5,199 nucleotides of DNA, taken from contig JACCSC010000130.1 in the NCBI GenBank assembly GCA_013813215.1, forward strand, positions 1 through 5,199, read 5' to 3'. Shown one piece after another: positions 1 through 4,646 of this stretch (within the stretch, counting starts at the first letter, position 1; each line of letters starts with the position of its first letter). The position numbers and the translations under genes were made by a program. This DNA comes from Geodermatophilaceae bacterium. GTDB taxonomy: Bacteria > Actinomycetota > Actinomycetes > Mycobacteriales > Geodermatophilaceae. The notes beneath the pieces are model-generated. The model was not told where the DNA came from. It worked only from the letters and a program-made list of their open reading frames with translations, and ran no database searches.

Positions 1-176
1 GGCAGGTAGTGCGAGCGGACCAGCACGTTGACCGCGTCGATCTGGACCGCGCCGAGTCGCCGCAACATCGCGGTCAGCTGAGCAGCCCCCACCCGTGCCG
101 GCCGCGGGCCGAACCCCTGCGCGGCAATCGCACACCGCCGAACATCAGGTGAGGAGAGCGGATCGGGACGCGGCAC
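1..176 (-). CDS. YcaQ/AlkX-like winged-helix DNA glycosylase (HTH_42 family), N-terminal part, cut by window edge
   Basis: Reading the minus strand from GTG at 176-174 gives 58 codons with no stop, running off the left edge. The visible protein contains AIAAQGFGPRP (residues 16-26), then LRRLGAVQIDAVNVLVRSHY (38-57). This arrangement, an arginine-rich helix with a Q-G-F turn followed by L-G-x-V-Q-I-D-x-V-N-V-x-x-R-S-H-Y-L-P, is the hallmark N-terminus of the HTH_42 family. Known members are E. coli YcaQ (AlkX), which unhooks interstrand DNA crosslinks, and Streptomyces AlkZ, a self-resistance glycosylase for azinomycin. The catalytic pair here is Q45-I46-D47, the QxD form of YcaQ/AlkX rather than the QxQ form of AlkZ. 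Catalysis and substrate are inferred. There is no clear Shine-Dalgarno before GTG 176; a second in-frame GTG at 191-189 is possible. It lies downstream of, and in the same direction as, the phosphoesterase gene, but 293 bases away, so it probably has its own promoter. Confidence 0.85.
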   Translation of the reverse strand, partial: MPRPDPLSSPDVRRCAIAAQGFGPRPARVGAAQLTAMLRRLGAVQIDAVNVLVRSHYL

Positions 177-184
177 CTGCCGAG

Positions 185-216
185 CTAACACCGTCCCCGG
201 GGCCGAACGGGGTCAA
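185..216 (-). promoter_or_regulatory. Candidate promoter of the YcaQ-like gene, possibly giving a leaderless transcript
   Basis: On the minus strand a near-consensus -35 element, TTGACC, lies at 216-211. TGTTAG at 190-185 could be a -10 element, but the spacing of 20 bases is longer than ideal. The -10 candidate ends about 8 bases before the GTG at 176. Because no Shine-Dalgarno is visible there, a leaderless mRNA starting at or near the GTG would fit, which is common in actinomycetes. The -35 sequence also lies inside a 7-bp stem-loop (208-214 with 218-224), so the two readings compete. Weak evidence. Confidence 0.22.
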
Positions 217-326
217 CGACCCCGGACGGCAACGGGGGAACGAGGCCCTGCGCAGCGGAACCACAGTCTTGGTCGCGCGGCCGGGCAGGCCGCAGATGAA
301 CAGCGGGTCCGGTGGATCCACGTACG

Positions 327-354
327 ACGAGTTGCGCGGAGAACAGCAACTCGT
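327..354. repeat. Perfect 9-bp inverted repeat (stem-loop), function unknown
   Basis: ACGAGTTGC (327-335) is followed after a 10-base loop by its exact reverse complement GCAACTCGT (346-354). It sits mid-gap between the phosphoesterase and YcaQ-like genes. No T-tract follows on either strand, so it does not look like a classical intrinsic terminator. It could be a structured part of an untranslated RNA, a secondary terminator or a binding site. The pairing is visible directly; the role is not. Confidence 0.45.
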
Positions 355-451
355 GCCGCGGGCGCTGAAAACGGCTCGACGTGGTGGCCCAGCTGCGCTT
401 TCGGTCCGCGGAACGTAGCACATTTGTAGTCGAGTGGTCACTCAGTGCGAA

Positions 452-465
452 ACCGATGGATCGGT
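452..465 (-). terminator. Hairpin just after the phosphoesterase gene, probable terminator
   Basis: On the minus strand, four bases after the TGA stop (472-470), ACCGAT-CC-ATCGGT can form a compact hairpin. It is followed by TTTCG, and about ten bases further on by a second small hairpin, GAGTG-AC-CACTC (443-432). The position directly after the stop and the short T run suggest transcription termination, though the T run is short. Actinomycete terminators often lack a full U-tract. Confidence 0.42.
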
Positions 466-469
466 GATC

Positions 470-1561
470 TCAGATCGGGATCGCCCGCCAGTCGTCGCTG
501 ACCGCGCCGGGCCGGTAGGGCGAAGTCCGCCGCTTGGCCAGCACGCCGGGCAGTCCCTGCTGCGCCGCCGCGTCCAGGACGGACTGTCCGGCACCGGGAA
601 ACGACGGCGGCACCTGCCAGTGGCTACCCCCGACGGCCAGCCCCTCCAGAACGGTGCGCCGGTCGTCGTACGCCGCCTCGAGCAGCGAGCTGCCCTCGGC
701 GTGCAGCACGTCGGTGACCATCAGCTGCACCGGCGCCTCCCGCAGCAGCCGCGCCCCCGGCTTGGCCGCGCCGGCCCGCTGCCGTAGCAGATCCGCGTCG
801 GGCCGGCCGGCCGCGTCCAGCAGCACGAGCTCGCCGTCGAGCAGTACCTGCCGCGACCCGAGCTGCAGTCCCAGCGCACGTAGTTCCGGGAAGGAGGCGA
901 GCACGTTGGCGCCGTCGGAGCTGACGGTCAGCCGTCCGCCGTACGCCGCGACCAGCACCCGGAACCCACCCCAGTCGACCTCGAAGGCCCACGGCTCCGG
1001 CTTGCGCGGCAGCCGGCGGCCTGTCGTCGGGAGCATCGGTGCGAGATCCTGGGGCAGCGGCGCCCAGCCCTCGGGCCGCGGGTCCATCCGGTGCAGCATC
1101 CAGTCCCGTTCGTTGGTCCGGAAGAAGATGTAGCGCCCGCTCACCCGCTGCCCGGACAACACGAACTGGACCTTGCCCGGCCGCCACTTCTCCAGCTGGT
1201 AGCGGCCGTGGTCCCACACCGTGACTGCGCCGCCACCGTACTCGCCCTTCGGAATCTCGCCCTCGAAGCGGGCGTACTCCATCGGGTGGTCCTCGGTCTG
1301 CTTGGCGAGGTGGTTCGTCGCGGGGTCCAGCGGGAAGCCCTTCGGTACGGCCCAGGAGACCAGTACGCCGTCGCGCTCGAGCCGGACGTCCCAGTGCAGG
1401 GCCGTCGCATGATGCTCCTGGACGACGAAACCGTCGCCGCGGCCGACCTGTTCATCCCCGGTGTGGTCGACCTGCCGACCCCACTCGAACTCCCCCTCGG
1501 GTACCGGCTCCGGGGTGCGGGCGGCGTCCCGCTTGGCGCGGTAGGGATCGAGACCGCTCAT
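470..1561 (-). CDS. LigD-type 3'-phosphoesterase domain fused to a degenerate ATP-dependent DNA ligase domain
   Basis: A 363-residue protein. Residues 1-20 (MSGLDPYRAKRDAARTPEPV) match the usual opening of LigD phosphoesterase (PE) proteins, which is why I start at ATG 1561-1559; in-frame ATGs at 1612 and 1648 would add unrelated residues. No strong Shine-Dalgarno is visible. The PE domain (about 44-160) keeps H50, H56, D58, R60, K74, H92 and Y96. The spacing matches H42, H48, D50, R52, K66, H84 and Y88 of Pseudomonas LigD, so manganese-dependent removal of 3'-phosphate or 3'-ribonucleotide ends is likely intact. The second half (about 170-363) is the LigD-like nucleotidyltransferase fold: DGEL (242-245), VTDVLHAEG (282-290), GVLAKRRTSPYRPG (339-352). 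It reads EVDWGGFR (194-201) where ligases have E-x-KWDG-x-R, so the AMP-accepting Lys is absent. Motif IV Glu and motif V Lys are also missing and there is no OB-fold domain. It is therefore probably not a working ligase. Likely role: trimming ends in DNA break repair (inference). Confidence 0.9.
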   Translation of the reverse strand: MSGLDPYRAKRDAARTPEPVPEGEFEWGRQVDHTGDEQVGRGDGFVVQEHHATALHWDVRLERDGVLVSWAVPKGFPLDPATNHLAKQTEDHPMEYARFEGEIPKGEYGGGAVTVWDHGRYQLEKWRPGKVQFVLSGQRVSGRYIFFRTNERDWMLHRMDPRPEGWAPLPQDLAPMLPTTGRRLPRKPEPWAFEVDWGGFRVLVAAYGGRLTVSSDGANVLASFPELRALGLQLGSRQVLLDGELVLLDAAGRPDADLLRQRAGAAKPGARLLREAPVQLMVTDVLHAEGSSLLEAAYDDRRTVLEGLAVGGSHWQVPPSFPGAGQSVLDAAAQQGLPGVLAKRRTSPYRPGAVSDDWRAIPI

Positions 1562-1659
1562 CCGGCCATCATGGGCGCGGCGGGAATGCCACACCAGGCC
1601 CGAGGGTTGCATCGACTGTCCGGCTGGGGTTATGTCCCCGGGCCCCACAAATCACCCGC

Positions 1660-1693
1660 CACCGTGGACGGTCGTTCGGCTGAAGCCACGGTG
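1660..1693. promoter_or_regulatory. Spaced 8-bp inverted repeat in the divergent intergenic region
   Basis: CACCGTGG (1660-1667) and its exact reverse complement CCACGGTG (1686-1693) are separated by 18 bases. They lie between the divergent starts of the phosphoesterase gene (1561, minus) and the small gene (1754, plus), about 100 and 60 bases from them. Centre-to-centre spacing of 26 bases is more than two helical turns, which could suit a dimeric or tetrameric regulator controlling both genes, or a stem-loop in a transcript. No -10/-35 pair could be assigned with confidence in this gap. A short CGCC-GCGA-GGCG hairpin with a GNRA-type loop (1701-1712) also lies nearby. Confidence 0.35.
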
Positions 1694-1742
1694 TGCGACC
1701 CGCCGCGAGGCGACGGCCCCGGTCGGACCTATTTCATGGGCT

Positions 1743-1747
1743 AGGAG
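1743..1747 (+). promoter_or_regulatory. Shine-Dalgarno AGGAG that sets the GTG start of the small gene
   Basis: AGGAG lies six bases before GTG 1754-1756, an ideal distance. The in-frame TTG at 1748 directly abuts the AGGAG and so is an unlikely start. This fixes the small gene's start at 1754. Confidence 0.6.
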
Positions 1748-1753
1748 TTGGCT

Positions 1754-1993
1754 GTGCGAGGAGACCGCGTCGAGATCGTCGTGGACGCTGGTGCCGGCAC
1801 GTTGACCTACTTCGTCGAGGCGACCCGAGCCGGCCGTCGTGTGGAGATCGTGCAGGGTCGCGGGATCGTCGAGGTGGTCGAGGTGACCCGGGGCGGTACG
1901 CCGGTGCGCACCGCCCGCTTCATGGCCTCCCGGGTGCTTGCTCTCGTCGAGCACCCCGCGTCGCAGGCCAGGCCTGAGGCTCAGGTCAGGTGA
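1754..1993 (+). CDS. Small protein of unknown function (79 residues)
   Basis: The frame begins at GTG 1754 after an AGGAG Shine-Dalgarno and ends at TGA 1991-1993. About 84% of its codons end in G or C, in line with a real gene in this genome. I do not recognise a named family. The sequence is soluble-looking, without signal peptide or membrane segment. It alternates short hydrophobic beta-like stretches, RVEIVV (5-10), TLTYFVEAT (17-25), RRVEIVQ (28-34) and IVEVVEVTR (38-46), then has a likely helix, ARFMASRVLALVEHP (54-68), and a polar tail. This suggests a small beta-sheet domain capped by one helix. It is transcribed divergently from the phosphoesterase gene, with a shared intergenic region containing an inverted repeat, so co-regulation is possible but unproven. 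It is separated from the downstream reductase operon by 284 bases and a terminator-like hairpin, so it is probably not part of that operon. Confidence 0.68.
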   Translation: MRGDRVEIVVDAGAGTLTYFVEATRAGRRVEIVQGRGIVEVVEVTRGGTPVRTARFMASRVLALVEHPASQARPEAQVR

Positions 1994-1997
1994 GCCT
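1977..1997 (+). terminator. Stem-loop overlapping the stop codon of the small gene, possible terminator
   Basis: AGGCTCA (1977-1983) pairs perfectly with TGAGCCT (1991-1997) across a 7-base loop. Two further G-U type pairs could extend it. The stem includes the TGA stop itself. Only a TT follows, so a U-tract is lacking; termination is plausible but not assured. An overlapping smaller hairpin, CCTGA-GGC-TCAGG (1973-1985 region), competes with it. Confidence 0.32.
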
Positions 1998-2194
1998 TGC
2001 GCAACTGCTCCTGGGCATCCCATCCCGGGGGGGCCTTCCCTGGTACGCCGCAGGGGGGCGCCCTCGGCGAGCCACTCTCGCCTCAGCTCGGCGTGCCGGC
2101 CAACGCGGGCGACGTCCGAGAGATGTCCACGACTTCCTCGCCCCCAACGATCTGATGTAACGCCGCTGAGCGTGCCACTCGAAGTCCCAAGTCG

Positions 2195-2216
2195 CGCCGA
2201 TCCCGAGCGATCGGCG
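2195..2216. promoter_or_regulatory. Palindrome CGCCGATC-N6-GATCGGCG, candidate operator of the operon
   Basis: Two 8-base arms (2195-2202 and 2209-2216) are perfect reverse complements around a 6-base centre, CCGAGC. The site ends 61 bases before the GTG start of the reductase gene, and about 28 bases before a possible TACCTT -10 element (2245-2250). A 22-base dyad near a promoter is typical of sites bound by dimeric helix-turn-helix repressors such as TetR or GntR types, but no regulator gene is in the window. No T-rich tail follows it, so a terminator is less likely. Confidence 0.4.
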
Positions 2217-2260
2217 GCCGACGAACGACCGCGGGTGGAGGCGGTACCTTGTGCCCGTCC

Positions 2261-2269
2261 GGAGAGGGG
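2261..2269 (+). promoter_or_regulatory. Shine-Dalgarno GGAGAGGGG that sets the reductase start
   Basis: The purine-rich run lies about 8-9 bases before GTG 2278. The upstream in-frame GTG at 2251 would place this ribosome binding site inside the coding region and add nine residues that precede the usual SDR opening. I therefore prefer 2278. Confidence 0.6.
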
Positions 2270-2277
2270 GCACGCGC

Positions 2278-3093
2278 GTGCGGGACACCGCCCTGGTTGT
2301 CGGTGCGAGCCGGGACATCGGTGCCGCCATCGCGCATCGGCTTGCCTCCGACGGCCTGCACGTCGTGCTCGTCGGTCGCTCCAAGCCCGGCCTGGACGAG
2401 ACCGCCGCCACGATCCCCGACGCCGAGACCGTCGTGGCCGACATCGCCACCGCCGACGGCGTACACGCCATTCTCGACGCCGCCGAGCGCACCGAGCCCG
2501 CCGTGGTCGTCGCCGTCGCGCGCACCCGTGACCCGTGGGCCCGGTTGCCGAAGCTCGACCCCTCGGCTCTCGGTACGGCGGTGCAGGATCACCTCGCCTA
2601 CCTGGTCGCGTTGACCGGCGTCGTGCTGCCCGCCCAACGCACGGCCCGCTTCGGGCGGTGGATCTTCGTGTCCTCCACGGTGACCCGGATGGGCGGCCCG
2701 GGGCAGGCGGCGTACACCGCCCACAAGCTCGCCATGGAAGGCCTTGCGCGCACGCTGGCCCTCGAGGAGGGTCGGAACGGGATCACCTCCAACGTCGTCT
2801 CGCCGGGCTTCATCGACACCGCCGGCACGCGGGCGAACTACCCCGCCGAGATGTTCGCCGCGATCTCGGCGATGAACACCGTCGGCCGGGCCGGTACGCC
2901 CGAGGAGGTCGCGCACCTGGTCGCCGCCCTCGCCGACCGGCGGGCCGGCTTCGTTACCGGGTCCACCGTGCTGGTCGGCGGTGGAGTGGAACTGGCCTGG
3001 CCCGCCGGGCTGGCCGCCCGCGATCCCGCCCTCGCCGTCGCCTTCGCCACCGGCGGTCCGCGGCCCGTCCCGGAAGGAAGCGCCACCGCATGA
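2278..3093 (+). CDS. SDR-family NAD(P)-dependent oxidoreductase (FabG-like), non-canonical active-site surroundings
   Basis: 271 residues from GTG 2278, a usual length for a classical short-chain dehydrogenase/reductase. The Rossmann nucleotide-binding turn is G9-ASRDI-G15, and R34 after the second strand suggests NADPH preference. D55 sits at the adenine-contact position. The catalytic Ser (S132/S133), Y146 and K150 (YTAHK) are present, followed by NVVSPGFIDT (172-181), so the fold and the Ser-Tyr-Lys core are intact. Oddly, the NNAG motif after strand 4 is replaced by VAVA (78-81), and the Asn of the Asn-Ser-Tyr-Lys tetrad appears to be His105. About 35 residues extend beyond the typical VGGG end (233-236). 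Likely reaction: reversible ketone/alcohol conversion on an acyl-thioester or similar substrate; direction and substrate are not shown. It is the first gene of a coupled operon; its stop overlaps the next start as ATGA, suggesting it acts with the acyl ligase. Confidence 0.88.
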   Translation: MRDTALVVGASRDIGAAIAHRLASDGLHVVLVGRSKPGLDETAATIPDAETVVADIATADGVHAILDAAERTEPAVVVAVARTRDPWARLPKLDPSALGTAVQDHLAYLVALTGVVLPAQRTARFGRWIFVSSTVTRMGGPGQAAYTAHKLAMEGLARTLALEEGRNGITSNVVSPGFIDTAGTRANYPAEMFAAISAMNTVGRAGTPEEVAHLVAALADRRAGFVTGSTVLVGGGVELAWPAGLAARDPALAVAFATGGPRPVPEGSATA

Positions 3094-4646
3094 TGCATCC
3101 CGTCACCGTCCCCGCCCGGCTGGCCGAGCGGGCCCGGCTGCACCCGCACCGCGTCATGTACCGCGTCGGCGAGCAGACCCGCACGTACGGCGAGATGGGC
3201 CGGCGGGCCGAGGAGATCGCCGCCGGCCTCACCGAAGCCGGTCTGGGTCAGGGCGATCGGCTGGCCATCCTGGCCGAGCACACGCTCGAGGCCTGGGAGC
3301 TCGTCTTCGGCTGCGCACGCGCCGGCGTCGTTCCGGTCCTGCTGAACTTCCGCCTCATCCCGGCCGAGTTGGGCCAGATCGTGGCCGACGGCCGGTGCCG
3401 GCTGCTGCTGTCCACCGCCCTGCTCGGCCAGCTCGGCGCGGCCGTCCCGCTGGAGCCGCAGACCGAGCGCCGCGACCTCGCCGAGTTCGTCACCGGTTGT
3501 GTCGGCGGTACGCCGCCCGACGTCGAGATCGGCGAGCACGACGACCTCGTCCAGCTCTACACGTCCGGCACCACGGGGCTGCCCAAGGGCGTGCGCACCA
3601 CCCACGGCAACCTGTGGCACCTGTCCGAGGCCGCGTCGCACGAGCTGCCGGCCTTCGCCAGCGACTCCGTCCACCTCGTAGCCGCACCACTGTTCCACTC
3701 CGCCGGGTTCAGCTACGGCTTCGCCGGACTGGCGAGCGGTGCGCAGTCGGTGCTGGTTCCGATGTTCGACCCCGTCCAGGTCGCCCAGCTGATCGCCACC
3801 CACCGCTGCACCAACGGCCTGCTGGTCCCCGCCATGCTGCAGGCGGTCATCGAGCACCCGGGCAACGCCGACGCGGACTTCAGCAGCCTGCGCGGCGTCC
3901 TGTACGGCGGCTCGCCGATGCCCGCCTCCTTGCTGCGGGCGGTCGCCACCCGGCTGGGCTGCCGGCTCACCCAGGCCTACGGCCTCACCGAGACCTCGGG
4001 GTTCGCCACCCTGCTGCGCTGGGACGACCACGAGGCGGCGCTCGCCGCCGAACCCGGCAGCCCCGCGGCGCAGCGGATCGCCAGCGCCGGGTACGCCGTG
4101 CCCGGCATCGAGGTCGGCGTCGTCGACGACGACCGCAATCCCGTCGACACCGGATCGCCGGGCGAGGTCGTCGTCCGCGGGCCGCTGGTCATGCCGGGTT
4201 ACTGGCAGCGACCGGAGGAGAACGAGCGGCTGATCGACCCGGACGGCTGGTTCCACACCGGCGACGTCGGCTACCTCGACGAAGACGGCTACCTTTTCCT
4301 CGTCGATCGCAAGAACGACCTCGTCGTGACGAAGGGCGAGAACGTCTTCCCGGGCGAGGTCGAGCGGGTGCTGGCCGACCACGAGGCGGTGCGCGAGGTG
4401 GCCGTCATCGGCGTACCCGACGAGTCCTTCGGCGAGCGGCTGCACGCGGTGATCGTCCTGCGCGAGGGGACGGAACTCGGGCTGGCCGAACTGCAGGAGT
4501 ACTGCCGCGGCCAGCTGGCCGGCTTCAAGATCCCCCGCGGCGTCGACGCCGTGGAGGGCCCGCTGCCCCGCACGCCGTCGGGCAAGGTGCTGCGCCGCGC
4601 GCTGCGCGCCCCGTACTGGGCCGGACACGAGCGGCAGATCCACTGA
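3090..4646 (+). CDS. AMP-forming acyl-CoA/acyl-ACP ligase (ANL superfamily, class I adenylate-forming enzyme)
   Basis: 518 residues from ATG 3090, the normal size for FadD-like or 4-coumarate-CoA ligase-like enzymes. All core motifs are present: P-loop YTSGTTGLPKG (157-167), APLFHSAG (199-206), QAYGLTE (295-301), W-F-H-TGD (387-392), hinge region DRKND (406-410), KGENVFPGEVE (415-425) and the C-terminal catalytic Lys K499 in PRTPSGK (493-499). It should activate a carboxylic acid with ATP to the acyl-adenylate and pass it to CoA or to an acyl carrier protein. The acid cannot be read with confidence. The start is the first of two tandem ATGs (3090 and 3093), overlapping the reductase stop by four bases; a GGAAGGAAG stretch (3072-3080) lies upstream. 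Its own stop overlaps the next start as TGATG. It is cytoplasmic, with no signal peptide or membrane segment. Long upstream extension of the frame (from 2535) is not coding. Confidence 0.93.
   Translation: MMHPVTVPARLAERARLHPHRVMYRVGEQTRTYGEMGRRAEEIAAGLTEAGLGQGDRLAILAEHTLEAWELVFGCARAGVVPVLLNFRLIPAELGQIVADGRCRLLLSTALLGQLGAAVPLEPQTERRDLAEFVTGCVGGTPPDVEIGEHDDLVQLYTSGTTGLPKGVRTTHGNLWHLSEAASHELPAFASDSVHLVAAPLFHSAGFSYGFAGLASGAQSVLVPMFDPVQVAQLIATHRCTNGLLVPAMLQAVIEHPGNADADFSSLRGVLYGGSPMPASLLRAVATRLGCRLTQAYGLTETSGFATLLRWDDHEAALAAEPGSPAAQRIASAGYAVPGIEVGVVDDDRNPVDTGSPGEVVVRGPLVMPGYWQRPEENERLIDPDGWFHTGDVGYLDEDGYLFLVDRKNDLVVTKGENVFPGEVERVLADHEAVREVAVIGVPDESFGERLHAVIVLREGTELGLAELQEYCRGQLAGFKIPRGVDAVEGPLPRTPSGKVLRRALRAPYWAGHERQIH

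Larger units (their letters stand above)
177..469. other. Intergenic region between the two repair genes
   Basis: This stretch of 293 bases has open frames on both strands, but their translations are low-complexity (rich in Arg, Pro, Gly, Ala), resemble no family I recognise and lack convincing ribosome binding sites. I read it as non-coding. It holds, from right to left on the minus strand, a terminator-like hairpin next to the phosphoesterase stop codon, a small imperfect hairpin GAGTG-GT-CACTC (432-443), a 9-bp perfect stem-loop (327-354), a 7-bp stem-loop CGGGGTC-AAC-GACCCCG (208-224), an 8-base palindrome CCCCGGGG (195-202), and a candidate promoter. CCGTCC (191-196) can also pair with GGACGG (224-229), so the 191-229 segment could adopt alternative folds. 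No tRNA or rRNA signature was seen. Confidence 0.55.
1994..2277. other. Intergenic region upstream of the reductase-ligase-synthase operon
   Basis: This 284-base stretch has no convincing gene. It contains a palindrome TTGCGCAA (1997-2004), two long G runs (2027-2033 and 2053-2058), a hairpin GGCGAG-CCACT-CTCGCC (2066-2082) and an 8-bp palindrome at 2195-2216. TACCTT at 2245-2250 fits the actinobacterial TAnnnT form of a -10 element, but no good -35 lies at the right distance. One short open frame (GTG 1990 to TAA 2160, 56 codons) overlaps the previous stop as GTGA; its codon use is less biased (about 70% G/C at third positions), so I do not call it a gene. The promoter of the downstream operon should lie here. 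Confidence 0.5.

Noticed and set aside
95..441. Open frames on both strands (95-418 plus, 145-441 and 185-421 minus)
   Set aside because: Low-complexity translations with no family resemblance or ribosome binding site. They also overlap the start of the YcaQ-like gene, whose motifs are clear in a different minus-strand frame.
1562..1648. N-terminal extension of the phosphoesterase protein to ATG 1648
   Set aside because: The 29 extra residues do not resemble the family, whose usual opening begins at the ATG at 1561, and they would consume much of the divergent control region.
1091..1744. A 217-codon plus-strand frame opposite the phosphoesterase/pseudo-ligase gene
   Set aside because: The minus-strand protein carries clear PE-domain motifs over the same bases; this frame has no recognisable domain and ends just before the small gene by chance.
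2027..2058. Possible G-quadruplex from two long G runs
   Set aside because: Only two runs of six or more G are present, with just a GG between them, so an ordinary four-run quadruplex is not supported; such runs are common in this base composition.
2083..2916. A 277-codon minus-strand frame opposite the reductase
   Set aside because: Antisense to a convincing SDR gene, with no recognisable domain.
2535..3089. Upstream extension of the acyl ligase frame
   Set aside because: It overlaps the reductase in another frame and is Arg-rich nonsense; ligase homology begins just after the ATG at 3090.
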